From: JAUIIK01 sp963709995
Lineage (GTDB): Bacteria; Chloroflexota; Chloroflexia; Thermomicrobiales; CFX8
NCBI GenBank assembly: GCA_963709995.1
Contig: CAVPYN010000010.1
Span: 62,001-126,000, forward strand
Direction: 5' to 3'
Length of the DNA stretch: 64,000 bases
A program made the position numbers and the translations under genes. The notes under the pieces were generated by a model. It saw only the letters and a program-made list of their open reading frames with translations, was not told the DNA's origin and searched no databases. Positions within the stretch are counted from its first letter, which is position 1. Each line of letters opens with the position of its first letter. Of this stretch, positions 36,933 to 45,966 are shown piece after piece.

Positions 36933-37775
36933 TCATGGGTTGGATCGAAACCCGGCGAGACGTTCCCGAAACGCCGCCGGTTCAGTAATGTCAGCATCGC
37001 CGCAGATTGCGAGAAATCGCTCTTGCGACGCCAGAAGTCGTGACGCGACCCGTTCGTCGATCTCACCCCACTCCGCAATTGCCGCGACCATCCGGCCCTG
37101 AGACAGTTCAAGCTCCGAGCGCAAGGGATTGCGTTCTGCAAGCCTCTGAAGCCGTGCCTCGCCGTCCCGGAATCGAACTCGATCGATCGCAGTCACACGT
37201 CTGGCCTGCCGCCCATCGATCATTCCGAGCTTCATTGTGACGATCAGGTCCACACCGGCAATATCCGATGGGTTCACGTCAAGCGGATAACCGCGCAGCA
37301 ATTCAATTGCATGTGCGGCTGACGACGCGTGCATGGTCGTCGCCAGTGGAAATCCGGCTGCAGCGCCTTCAAACAAGCGTCGCACTCCACGCCCCCAGAG
37401 ATAGGTCGGGAGATAGGAGCTGATCTCGTTGCAAAGAACATATCGGTTGGCAGGGTCGAGCTCTGTGATGTAGTCGAAACGCTCGTACAGGCCCCGCACG
37501 TACACCGGCCGGGTCAATGGATCAACGAAGTCCAGCAGCGCGGTGAGCAAGGTTGTCTTGCCGGCGCCGGTCTCTTCGGCGACAACAATGATCGTTCGGC
37601 GCATCTCGACCGCCAGGGCCAGCAGTGCCGCGCTCCCAACCGCCAACAGCCCTGACTGAATCAGCCAGGGCAACGAGCGCGGCTCGGCTTCGTCACGCTC
37701 AAGTCCCCACCAGCCAAATGGTTTCTCGTAGCTACGAGCCAGTTCGTTCCGATCACTAGCGGGACCCACTGTCAC
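36933..37775 (-). CDS. Type II/IV secretion-type ATPase (CpaF/VirB11-like), orphan
   Basis: A 280-residue protein with the order of motifs of secretion ATPases: IIVVAEETGAGKTTLLTALL (Walker A region), PVYVRGLYERFDYITELD, YVLCNEISSYLP (Walker B-like), and LATTMHASSAAHAIELLRGYP (His box). Most relatives read GETGAGKT; here the first Gly of G-x4-G-K-T is Glu (codon GAA), which may weaken ATP binding. It lacks the N-terminal domain and there are no pilus genes nearby. Convergent with nadE. Confidence 0.7.
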   Translation of the reverse strand: MTVGPASDRNELARSYEKPFGWWGLERDEAEPRSLPWLIQSGLLAVGSAALLALAVEMRRTIIVVAEETGAGKTTLLTALLDFVDPLTRPVYVRGLYERFDYITELDPANRYVLCNEISSYLPTYLWGRGVRRLFEGAAAGFPLATTMHASSAAHAIELLRGYPLDVNPSDIAGVDLIVTMKLGMIDGRQARRVTAIDRVRFRDGEARLQRLAERNPLRSELELSQGRMVAAIAEWGEIDERVASRLLASQERFLAICGDADITEPAAFRERLAGFRSNP

Positions 37776-37978
37776 GATTCCCTCACTCTAGCCAGGAGAC
37801 CGGCGTTCGGACCTCCGATGGTACCTGTCCAAATCAAGAAGGTCGAGCCCGGATTGGAATCAACGATGCTCCGCGCATGTTGGACAGGAAGGGAGAAAGT
37901 GGCTGCTATACTGAACCTACCGGCGCAATCAATGGCGTCATCTGCGTGAAATATGCTAGCGAAAGTGACTATATCCAA

Positions 37979-39367
37979 ATGTCGGTCAACGACTACGATG
38001 TCGTATTTCTGGGAGGCGGCACCGGCGGCTACGTCGCCGCTATTCGAGCGAGCCAGCTTGGATTCAAAGTCGCTGTGGTCGAGAAAGATCTGGTGGGCGG
38101 CACCTGTGTCCACCGTGGCTGTATTCCCGCCAAGTCTCTCCTGAAAGCCGCTGAAGTCGCCTCGATGGTCCGCAAGGCGAGCGAATTCGGGGTGAACCCG
38201 GGCGAGATCACCCTCGACTATGCTCAAGCGATGCGCAGATCGCGTGACGTCGTCGATCAGAATTACAACGGCATCCAGTTTCTCTTCCGTAAGCACAAGA
38301 TCGACGTCATTCACGGTTGGGGCACGCTCGTCTCTCCACGTGAAATCCGGGTCGAAGGCGAAGACGCGGAGGCACAAACGGTCAAGGCAAGCAAGGCGCT
38401 TATCATCGACACTGGATCGACTCCTCGCGAGATGAAGGGGCTCGAATCCAACGGCACGACGATCATCAACAGCGACCACGCAACGTACAGCGAATCTCTT
38501 CCCAAACGCGTCATCATCCGTGGCGCTGGCGCGACCGGACTTGAGTTTGCAAGTGTCTACCATGAGTTCAAGGCAGAGGTGACCGTCGTCGGGAACATCG
38601 CCCCCAACGAGGACGCCGAAGTTTCGCGAGACCTGGAGCGCTCGTTCAAGCGCCAGGGCATCAATGTCATTTCGGGGCACCGTCCCGCGCCGGACGACTT
38701 CGAGGTGTCCGATACCGGCGTGACGATGAAGTACAAGGACGACGTTATCGAAGCCGACGCTTTGCTGGTCGCAATCGGCCGCTACGGCAACATCGAGGGC
38801 TACGGCCTGGAAGATCTTGGCGTCAAGGTCAACGACAGCGGCTACATCGTCGTCGATGAGTACATGCGCACCAACGTCGACGGCGTCTATTCGATCGGCG
38901 ATGTGACCGGACTGCAACAACTGGCCCACACCGCCATGCATCAGGGCATCGTGGCTGTCGAGCACATCGCGGGGCATAAGCCACATACACTCGACTACAA
39001 CAAGATTCCCTGGGTTACTTTCTGCCATCCTGAAATCGGCTCGGTCGGCTTGAGCGAGCAGGAAGCGAAGGATGCCGGTTATAACGTCAAGGTCGGCAAA
39101 TTCCCGATGCAGGCCAGCGGCAAGGCGCGCGTCGACGGCGACACGACCGGCTTCGCGAAGATCGTCGTTGATGGCGACACCGACGCCGTGCTAGGCGTTC
39201 ACATCCTCGGGCATCTCGCGACCGAACTGATCGCCGAAGCTGGGCTGGCATTGATGTTCGAGGCGAGCGCCTGGGAGTTGGGGGTCACCGTTCACGCCCA
39301 CCCGACCATTTCGGAGATCCTGCACGAGGCGGCCCTGGCGACCGGCGACGGCGCGCTGCATATGTAG
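37979..39367 (+). CDS. lpdA: Dihydrolipoyl dehydrogenase (E3)
   Basis: A 462-residue flavoprotein disulfide reductase. FLGGGTGGYVAAIRASQLG is the FAD Rossmann motif, GGTCVHRGCIPAK the redox disulfide, IIRGAGATGLEFASVYHEF the NAD motif, GVYSIGDVTGL the second FAD contact and HAHPTISEILHEA the C-terminal catalytic His-Glu. The frame is open from 37877 but MSVNDYDVVFLGGG at 37979 is the natural N-terminus. First gene of the 2-oxoacid dehydrogenase operon. Confidence 0.93.
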   Translation: MSVNDYDVVFLGGGTGGYVAAIRASQLGFKVAVVEKDLVGGTCVHRGCIPAKSLLKAAEVASMVRKASEFGVNPGEITLDYAQAMRRSRDVVDQNYNGIQFLFRKHKIDVIHGWGTLVSPREIRVEGEDAEAQTVKASKALIIDTGSTPREMKGLESNGTTIINSDHATYSESLPKRVIIRGAGATGLEFASVYHEFKAEVTVVGNIAPNEDAEVSRDLERSFKRQGINVISGHRPAPDDFEVSDTGVTMKYKDDVIEADALLVAIGRYGNIEGYGLEDLGVKVNDSGYIVVDEYMRTNVDGVYSIGDVTGLQQLAHTAMHQGIVAVEHIAGHKPHTLDYNKIPWVTFCHPEIGSVGLSEQEAKDAGYNVKVGKFPMQASGKARVDGDTTGFAKIVVDGDTDAVLGVHILGHLATELIAEAGLALMFEASAWELGVTVHAHPTISEILHEAALATGDGALHM

Positions 39368-39484
39368 GCGGCAACCATACGAGCCTGTGGGCGTCGCACA
39401 ATCGAATAGATCACCATTTCTTCCAGTCCGGATTCTGCCTTCAGGAGGATCCAGAATTTCGCAGACAGCATCGGAGGACGCAAG

Positions 39485-40525
39485 ATGGCAACCGAAGCCA
39501 GGCAAGAATCATCCACGGTTGATCTGGACATGAGCGTCGAAGAACTGAACCTCGATCCGGAACTGATGCGCGTCATGTTTGAGGACATGCTGCTGGCTCG
39601 CGCGGTCGACGAGCGCATGTGGCAGATGAACCGGGCCGGCGAGGCGCCCTTCGCTGTGTCTGGACAGGGGCATGAGGCGGCACAAGCGGGAATGGCCGCC
39701 GCGCTCGACGTCTCTCGCGATTGGCTGGTCCCTTACTATCGCGACGTCGCCTTCGCGATCTCGTTCGGGCTGACGCCTCAGGACATCCTCCTCGCCCAGC
39801 TGGCGAGAGCGACCGACCCATCCAGCGGTGGTCGCCAGATGCCGAACCATTTCAGTTCAAGGGCAAGACGGATCCTGTCCGGCTCCAGCGTCATCGCCAC
39901 CCAGTTGCCCCACGCCACCGGCATCGCGTTCGCGGCCAAGGCTCGAGGCGAAGATAGTGTTACGGTCGTCTGTTTTGGCGAAGGCGCGACAAGCGAGGGC
40001 GATTTCCATGAAGCGTTGAACTTCGCGTCGATCTACGATCTGGCTGTAATCTTCTTCTGCCAGAACAATGAATATGCGATCTCCGTCCCAACAAAGCTTC
40101 AGATGGGCGTCGAGCGAGTCGCCGACCGGGCGAAGGGCTACAACATGCCTGGAGTTCGCGTTGACGGGCTCGACGCGATCGAGGTCTATCAGGTCGCACG
40201 CGAAGCAGTCGAACGTGCTCGCGGCGGTGGTGGCCCGACGCTCATCGAGGCGATGGTCCGCCGTTTCCACCCCCATTCAAGTGACGACGACGACCGGACC
40301 TACCGTCCAGCCGAAGAACTGGAAACGCTCCGCGCCAACGGTCCGATCCGCCGGACAGCGTCAAGATTGAAAGCACTCGGAATAATCGACGACGCCTGGG
40401 AATCCGAAGCGATTGATCGCGCACGGCAGGGAGTCAATGCCGCCACCGCGGCGGCGGAATCAGCGCCCTTGCCCGTTCCAGAGAGTTATACGAAGCACGT
40501 CTACTTCGAGAACAACAGCGAGTAA
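39485..40525 (+). CDS. bkdA: Branched-chain 2-oxoacid dehydrogenase E1 alpha
   Basis: A 346-residue TPP-dependent E1 alpha. Features: YYRDVAFAISFGLTP, GRQMPNHFSSRARRI (typical of branched-chain rather than pyruvate E1), SVIATQLPHATGIAFAAK, the TPP/Mg motif GEGATSEGDFHEALNFA ending in CQNNEYAIS, and RFHPHSSDDDDRTYRP, the phosphorylation-loop-like segment. GGAGG lies ahead of the ATG. Forms a heterotetramer with the next gene's product. Confidence 0.9.
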   Translation: MATEARQESSTVDLDMSVEELNLDPELMRVMFEDMLLARAVDERMWQMNRAGEAPFAVSGQGHEAAQAGMAAALDVSRDWLVPYYRDVAFAISFGLTPQDILLAQLARATDPSSGGRQMPNHFSSRARRILSGSSVIATQLPHATGIAFAAKARGEDSVTVVCFGEGATSEGDFHEALNFASIYDLAVIFFCQNNEYAISVPTKLQMGVERVADRAKGYNMPGVRVDGLDAIEVYQVAREAVERARGGGGPTLIEAMVRRFHPHSSDDDDRTYRPAEELETLRANGPIRRTASRLKALGIIDDAWESEAIDRARQGVNAATAAAESAPLPVPESYTKHVYFENNSE

Positions 40526-40573
40526 CCGGTCCCGCCAATCTACGCAGTTGCAAGCGACCGATGAGGATGTGAA

Positions 40574-41560
40574 ATGGCTGAGAAGCTTCTAATCCAGGCA
40601 ATTCATGAGGGCCTCGATGAGGCGATGGCGGAAGATGACCGCGTCGTCATCTTTGGCGAGGACGTGGGCACCCGTGGCGGCGTCTTCCGGGTAACCGACG
40701 GTCTCAAAGACAAGTACGGACCGATGAGAGTGATTGACGCCCCGCTTGCCGAATCGCTGATTATTGGCGCGGGGCTGGGCATGGCGGTCAACGGGTTGAT
40801 CCCGATTACCGAGATCCAGTTTCTCGATTTCAGCGCGCCAGCGATGGACCAGATCATGAGCGAAGTCGCCCGGTTGCGATATCGCTCGAACGGTGACTAC
40901 GGTTGCCAGATGGTGATTCGGATACCCTATGGAGGCGGCATCCACGGCGCCCTCTATCACTCACAAACAATCGAGGCTATCTACACCCATGTACCCGGGC
41001 TCAAAGTCGTCGCGCCGATCGATCCTTATGACGCCAAAGGTCTATTGCGCGAAGCCGTCCACGATCCAGATCCGGTCATCTTCCTGGAACACAAGAAAGC
41101 CTACCGGGCTGTCAAAGGCGAAGTGCCAGACGAACCGTTTACCGTTCCGATCGGCAAGGCGAAGATCCTGAGAGAGGGTCGGGACCTGACGATTATCTCC
41201 TACGGCGCGTATCTCTACGATGCTCTCCAGGCCGCCGACGAATTCGTTGCCGAGCAAGGGGATTCGATCGAGGTCATCGACCTACGCACACTCAAGCCAC
41301 TCGACAACGAGACGATACTCGAATCGGTGATGAAGACAGGCAAGGCACTGATCGTTCACGAGGCCAATCGCTTTGGTGGCATCGGTGGCGAGATTGCCGC
41401 GATCATCGCGGAAGAAGCGTTCACGTACCTCGATGGTCCGGTCACCCGCCTGACCTCCGCCGATGTCCCGGCAATGCCGTACAGCCCGCCGCTCGAACGG
41501 GCCTATTTGCTCGACAAGACGGACATCCGGGCGGCAATCGACCGTCTCGCCGCCTTCTAG
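40574..41560 (+). CDS. bkdB: Branched-chain 2-oxoacid dehydrogenase E1 beta
   Basis: A 328-residue transketolase-type beta subunit: VVIFGEDVGTRGGVFRVTDGL, VIDAPLAESLIIGAGLGMA, EIQFLDFSAPAMDQIMSEVA, PYGGGIHGALYHSQTIEAIY, and a C-terminal domain with ALIVHEANRFGGIGGEIAAII and VPAMPYSPPLERAYL. About 48 nt after E1 alpha, with GAGGATG before ATG 40574. Confidence 0.92.
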   Translation: MAEKLLIQAIHEGLDEAMAEDDRVVIFGEDVGTRGGVFRVTDGLKDKYGPMRVIDAPLAESLIIGAGLGMAVNGLIPITEIQFLDFSAPAMDQIMSEVARLRYRSNGDYGCQMVIRIPYGGGIHGALYHSQTIEAIYTHVPGLKVVAPIDPYDAKGLLREAVHDPDPVIFLEHKKAYRAVKGEVPDEPFTVPIGKAKILREGRDLTIISYGAYLYDALQAADEFVAEQGDSIEVIDLRTLKPLDNETILESVMKTGKALIVHEANRFGGIGGEIAAIIAEEAFTYLDGPVTRLTSADVPAMPYSPPLERAYLLDKTDIRAAIDRLAAF

Positions 41561-41589
41561 CATCGACACAAACACGAGGGACATCATCC

Positions 41590-42954
41590 ATGGCCGAAAC
41601 ACGACAAGGCACGACGATCAGGATGCCGAAGCTTGGAGAGAGCGTCACTGAAGGAACGATCGCTGGCTGGCTTAAGAAGGTGGGCGACCATGTCGATCGC
41701 TACGATCCCATGGTCGAGGTTGTCACCGACAAGGTCAACGCCGAGGTTCCTGCGCCAGTTAGTGGCACGCTCATCCAGATAATCACCGATGAGGGCGAGG
41801 TCGTGCCGGTTGGCGAGGCAATCTGCGTCATCGATCCCGAGGGCGCGGATCATGAACCGGATGAAGGAGCCGACGACGATCGCACGGTCGTTATGTCCGC
41901 CAGCCATATCAGTGAGATCGAGCCAAGCTCCGATTTGCTATGCGACGCCGCGTCAGAAGATGGCGGTGAACGCCAGCCCACAAATGGCCAGCCGGTCGAC
42001 CGCGAATCCGAGATTGCCCGTGCGCGGGAAGAGCGCGACGAGATGGCACTGCTGCGAATACGATCTTCGCCGCTGGTGCGCCGGATCGCCACTGAACACG
42101 ACATTGATCTCACGACCGTGGAAGGCACCGGAATCGGTGGCCGGGTTACGCGAGCCGATATCGAAGCCCATCTTGAGCGTCCAGAACGCGCAGAAGACCG
42201 CCTCCAGGAGCAGGAACTGACAGCCGCTCCACGGCCCGAACGCGCCGCGACATCGATAGACATCTGGCCCGGCGATGAAGTCATCGAGGCGAGCACAATT
42301 CGTCGCCAGGTCGCCGAGCATATGGTCAGGTCGGTCACGACCGCCCCGCATGTCACGGTGTGGATGGAAGTCGACATGAGCGCGGTTGTCGAATACCGCG
42401 AAGCCCATAAGGCTCAATTCTCCGAGCGTGAAGGATTCAGCCTGACCTACCTGCCGCTGGTGCTCAAAGTCGTCGTCGAGGCATTGCGAACCCATCCGGA
42501 GATCAACGCCGTCTGGGATGCCGGACGGATTATCCGGCGTAAGGCAATCAACGTCGGCATCGCTGTGGCGCTCGAGGATGGGCTGATCGTCCCGGTCGTC
42601 AAGAACGCGGACGAGAAGAACATCGTCGGACTGGCCCGCGCGGTCAATGACCTTGTTGAGCGCACTCGCGACGGGAAGCTGACGCCTGATGATGTCAGTG
42701 GCGGGACATTCACCCTGAATAATCCGGGCACGCTTGGTTCCATCTCGTCGACGCCAATACTGGTGCAGCCGCAGGCCGGAATTCTCTCGATGGAGGCAAT
42801 CGTAAAGCGACCGGTCGTGGTGGATGACATGATCGCGATCAGGCCCATCATGAATCTCTCGATGTCGGCCGATCACCGGCTGCTCGACGGGCTGGCGGCG
42901 ACCCGATTCTTGTCGGAGGTCAAGGACAGACTCGAATCATTTCGGGGTGATTAG
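41590..42954 (+). CDS. bkdC: 2-oxoacid dehydrogenase E2 (dihydrolipoamide acyltransferase)
   Basis: A 454-residue E2. Residues about 10-85 form one lipoyl domain with the lipoylated Lys in VTDKVNAEVPAP; about 155-195 the E3/E1-binding domain (SPLVRRIATEHDIDL, GTGIGGRVTRADIEAHL); the rest is the catalytic acyltransferase domain with FTLNNPGTLGSISSTPIL and the active-site SADHRLLDGLAATRF (HxxxDG). Linkers are acidic and Ala/Pro-poor. GAGGG precedes the ATG. Completes the E3-E1a-E1b-E2 operon, which would oxidise branched-chain 2-oxoacids to acyl-CoA. Confidence 0.92.
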   Translation: MAETRQGTTIRMPKLGESVTEGTIAGWLKKVGDHVDRYDPMVEVVTDKVNAEVPAPVSGTLIQIITDEGEVVPVGEAICVIDPEGADHEPDEGADDDRTVVMSASHISEIEPSSDLLCDAASEDGGERQPTNGQPVDRESEIARAREERDEMALLRIRSSPLVRRIATEHDIDLTTVEGTGIGGRVTRADIEAHLERPERAEDRLQEQELTAAPRPERAATSIDIWPGDEVIEASTIRRQVAEHMVRSVTTAPHVTVWMEVDMSAVVEYREAHKAQFSEREGFSLTYLPLVLKVVVEALRTHPEINAVWDAGRIIRRKAINVGIAVALEDGLIVPVVKNADEKNIVGLARAVNDLVERTRDGKLTPDDVSGGTFTLNNPGTLGSISSTPILVQPQAGILSMEAIVKRPVVVDDMIAIRPIMNLSMSADHRLLDGLAATRFLSEVKDRLESFRGD

Positions 42955-43000
42955 GCTCTAGACCGTAGTCAGCCTTCAGTCCACATCGATTGCAAAATTA

Positions 43001-43014
43001 CGCGTACGTACGCG
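43001..43014. promoter_or_regulatory. 14-bp perfect palindrome, possible operator
   Basis: CGCGTACGTACGCG reads the same on both strands. It lies in the 190-nt gap between the E2 gene and the next small frame, where a promoter for the downstream genes would be. Operator function is a guess. Confidence 0.35.
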
Positions 43015-43143
43015 GCGTGTCGTCTACGATGTTTTACTCATACCCCCTATTCAGCATCTCCCTGGCGAATGCGACATTCGACCGATGGAAGTAGCGCCGT
43101 GATCGCCGATACTTGACTCAATTATGCGAAAGGGGCCATCACG

Positions 43144-43281
43144 ATGAACGACACGATATTGATCCAGGACATGAACAACGCCCGAACACGCGAGCTTCGC
43201 TCCTCTGAATGCCGTCGCTGCCTTCGCACGCGATCTCGCTGGATCACGAGCGAGTTTCGCCACACGCGGGCTTCGAAATAG
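43144..43281 (+). CDS. Possible 45-residue small protein
   Basis: ATG 43144 is 8 nt after GAAAGGGG, a good ribosome-binding site, and reads MNDTILIQDMNNARTRELRS, then ECRRC and a basic tail to TAG 43281. It overlaps the start of the flavin-binding gene in another frame. The C-terminal Arg-rich composition looks like an out-of-frame extension, so it could be the true 5' end of the next gene displaced by a frameshift. Weak call. Confidence 0.25.
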   Translation: MNDTILIQDMNNARTRELRSSECRRCLRTRSRWITSEFRHTRASK

Positions 43282-43802
43282 ACTCGGTGCACGAATCTAC
43301 TGAAGACATCGCGGAATTGCAAAGCCTGCTTGATAGGAGCATCGAGCAGGCGGGCCCGTTTCTCCACGACGCTATGGAACTCGAACAACGCTCGCTATCC
43401 TCGACACAGATCATTCGGTATCTTGAGGGGTTGAGAACCGTCTCACTGGCGACCGTCACCGCGCGCGGAGAACCGAGGGTCGCGCCGATCACAGCGATGT
43501 TCGTCGAGGCGCGTTACGTGATTCCCACCGTCCTGAACGCCGCGCGTTCACGCCATCTTCGGAAGCGTCCCGGCGTCAGTCTGGCGGAATACGCAGGCAA
43601 TGCCATGGCCATCATCATCCACGGCCAGGCTGAGCTGATCGATGGAACCCACGACGACTTCCAGACGTTGGATGATATCTTCACCGAGCTATCTTCCGAA
43701 GAAGGGCCGGCATCCTGGGGCGGCGGCGGGCCGCTCTATATCCGCGTTCAGCCGCATGTGATGTACGCAACCGCTCAAAATCAGACGCAGTTCCCGGAAT
43801 AG
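43209..43802 (+). CDS. Pyridoxamine 5'-phosphate oxidase-like flavin-binding protein
   Basis: The core is a split-barrel FMN/F420-binding domain: SSTQIIRYLEGLRTVSLATVTARGEPRVAPITAMFVEARYVI, then LRKRPGVSLAEYAGNAMAIIIHGQAELI. The C-terminus LYIRVQPHVMYATAQ is family-like. The start is uncertain: ATG 43209 has no ribosome-binding site, and GTG 43288 is closer to the expected N-terminus (IAELQSLLDRSIEQAG). The reaction is unknown; F420 use is plausible given LLM-type enzymes nearby. Confidence 0.78.
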   Translation: MPSLPSHAISLDHERVSPHAGFEIDSVHESTEDIAELQSLLDRSIEQAGPFLHDAMELEQRSLSSTQIIRYLEGLRTVSLATVTARGEPRVAPITAMFVEARYVIPTVLNAARSRHLRKRPGVSLAEYAGNAMAIIIHGQAELIDGTHDDFQTLDDIFTELSSEEGPASWGGGGPLYIRVQPHVMYATAQNQTQFPE

Positions 43803-43813
43803 CCCACTTCAAC

Positions 43814-44590
43814 TCATGCGCGCTGAGATCCAGTGATGATGCGCGCATTCTCACAAGCATGGTCGATGACCTCTCGCTCCCGGGCATCGAACAGTGGAGT
43901 AACCAACATCGCGGCAATCTGATACAACGCCAATGCGCCACCACACGTTTCTTCGAATTTTTCGTCGCGCAGCCCGAACGCCCGGGATTGCGCCGCCGCC
44001 CACTCCGCCCCAAGACGCTGGTTCACCAGATTCCAGAGTTCATTCTCGGTCGAATAGAGCAAGCGGAGATGCACCGCCATGATCGCGCCGATACGACAAG
44101 CGAGGATGTTTCGTTGGACCGCAGCGCCGGTGAGATTCCCTGACTGAAGCAAGCCCACAAGCTTTTGAACTTCCTCGGCAAGCCCGCAGATCTCACGGGC
44201 AACATATCGATCACACGCCCGGTTCCCAACATCGGACCAGTCCCACGCCCGGGCGCGCACCTGCAACCTGGCAGCGATGCCCTGTTCATCATGGATAATC
44301 TTCCCGTCACGCCACCCCTGCACGGCATAACCGGCTGTGTCAGGTTGGACAAAAGACGTCTCAATGCTACAGATCGTGGCCCAGGAAATCGCCGTCAGGC
44401 GGGTTCGATGCAACTCGAGCTGATAGGCCGGTCCATCGCCGATCGCCAGCAGATCAAGGTCGGAGTGTGCGCCATCGTCACCGCGCGCGACACTACCCAT
44501 CAAGACGACGGCGGCCGCGCCCCCGGCGACAAGCCTGTCGGCGATCTCCCAAGCCAGATCCATCGCTTCACGCTGACTGTCCCGGTTCAT
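43814..44590 (-). CDS. Nucleotidyltransferase-domain protein
   Basis: About 258 residues. The N-terminal nucleotidyltransferase (MNT/Pol-beta) motif is clear: VVLMGSVARGDDGAHSDLDLLAIG (G-S-x-A-R-G then D-x-D). The rest is helical, containing EEVQKLVGLLQSGNLTGAAVQRNI, like the HEPN-type C-terminal region of aminoglycoside adenylyltransferases or standalone MNT proteins. The frame is open to 44647 but MNRDSQREAMDLAWE at 44590 is the natural start. Substrate unknown. Confidence 0.8.
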   Translation of the reverse strand: MNRDSQREAMDLAWEIADRLVAGGAAAVVLMGSVARGDDGAHSDLDLLAIGDGPAYQLELHRTRLTAISWATICSIETSFVQPDTAGYAVQGWRDGKIIHDEQGIAARLQVRARAWDWSDVGNRACDRYVAREICGLAEEVQKLVGLLQSGNLTGAAVQRNILACRIGAIMAVHLRLLYSTENELWNLVNQRLGAEWAAAQSRAFGLRDEKFEETCGGALALYQIAAMLVTPLFDAREREVIDHACENARIITGSQRA

Positions 44591-44650
44591 CGGCTCTGAT
44601 AGCCGGCAACTATTGGCCACATTCGAACACGTTGCGCCGCGGGGCAAGAT

Positions 44651-45007
44651 TCAGTCCTCATCCGAGCTCGTATACAACAAGATCGGCGCGCCCGACGGAC
44701 TGAGACAGAGCGACGCGCGAAAACCAGGGCTTTCGAAGATGTCAGCCGTCGTGGCGCCATGCTTCCCCAGATCAGCGACAGCGCTCTCAAGATTTTCGGC
44801 CCGCACCGCGATGCACCACGGCGTTCCTAAATCCCCCTCGAACAGGGTGATCCGCTGGTGGGTGGTTGGGTGTTCGAGCAAAACCCACCCTTCCGCATCC
44901 TCCACCGGATGCATGTTGAGCGCATTGGTCCAGAAATCGAGGCCGGCTTTCAGGTCTTCAACGGCGATCATCACATCGGTGACTTCGTTTGACGGCAAGA
45001 GCGACAT
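44651..45007 (-). CDS. VOC-family (glyoxalase-like) protein
   Basis: About 118 residues, one VOC unit pair: VTDVMIAVEDLKAGLDFWTNALN, WVLLEHPTTHQRITLFEG, WCIAVRAENLESAVADLGKHG and PSGAPILLYT. The first metal-binding His is absent (VMIAVED), so it may bind ligand without catalysing metal chemistry, as in many resistance-type VOC proteins. The start at 45007 (MSLLPSNEV) is preferred over 45040. Confidence 0.75.
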   Translation of the reverse strand: MSLLPSNEVTDVMIAVEDLKAGLDFWTNALNMHPVEDAEGWVLLEHPTTHQRITLFEGDLGTPWCIAVRAENLESAVADLGKHGATTADIFESPGFRASLCLSPSGAPILLYTSSDED

Positions 45008-45067
45008 TTGGACTTCCCTTCGACGTACTGTGTCTTGCATGAAGCGAAACGACTTGCTCAGTCGATG

Positions 45068-45966
45068 CTAACCGAAGCGCGCGTTCGCATACTGTTCGCG
45101 GAGGTCTGGGATGACATTTGCCGGGATGTGTTCGAGTGCCTGGTTTGGCGCCTCAGGCGGGACGTAGCGTTCGACATGTTCTCGGAAATCTCGCTCCACT
45201 TGCGCAAGAGAACGGCCCTCCCAGAAGAGCGCTGGAGCGTCCGGATTACTTGCCATTGGCCGTTGTGAATAATACGCTGACACCGACTTGCGGATCGATC
45301 CCGGATTCCGTCCAATCTCATGACAATAGCTCTCCAGCAGGCTATCGAGTTTCCGAATTCCACCTGGCGTCTGCGCTGTTTCCCAATAGTCCGCGTTAGT
45401 TGCGACATGACGGAGCATCTGATGCCCCCGGTCGCGATCATGACCCGGATATGACCACGCACCGGATTGGGCCAAAATGGCGCGCCGATCAGCTTAAGCT
45501 GGGAGCTGCTGAACTTGACGGGCTTGTTGCCCTCCGCCCGGCGCGCGGCCTCCAGGAAGTCGCGGACCATCCCAACACGAACCGGTGGTCCGGGAAACGG
45601 GATGCCGTAGACCCGATGCTCCTCCTCAGCCCATCCCGCGCCAATACCGAGGATCAGACGACCATTTGAGACTTGATCGACAGTGACAGCCTGTTTGAGG
45701 AGGACAGAAAGATGGCGGTGGGTGATTCCGGAAACCTGCGTACCGATGCGAATGCTGCTTGTTTCGGCGGCCAGCGCGGCCAGCAGTGTCCAGGCTTCCA
45801 ACGTTGGCCCGTCCCGAGTCGGCCGGAGTGACCAGAAGCGCTCGAAGAGCCAGGCGCTATCCCTACCGGTCTGTTCCGCCCACAGCCACTGACGACGAAT
45901 CGTTGCCCAGTCACGCCAGTCCTGGCCGGTGACGATGCCAAATTCCAGGTCATCCCCGGGCATCAC
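45068..45966 (-). pseudogene. LLM-class (F420-dependent type) oxidoreductase, -1 frameshift in a G-run
   Basis: Paralogue of the gene immediately upstream. GTG/ATG at 45966/45963 starts MPGDDLEFGIVTGQDWRDWATI; TIM-barrel landmarks are GTQVSGITHRHLSVLLKQAVTVDQVSNGRLILGIGAGWAEEEH. After VMIATGG the frame changes at a run of five Gs (45424-45428); restoring a sixth gives GGHQMLRHVATNADYWETA and the proper C-terminus ending at 45068. Restored, about 299 residues. No spacer separates it from the upstream stop, so it was probably co-translated. Confidence 0.8.

Noticed and set aside
37772..39028. 418-codon minus frame opposite lpdA
   Set aside because: A mirror of a strongly codon-biased gene; the plus strand carries the complete lipoamide dehydrogenase motifs.
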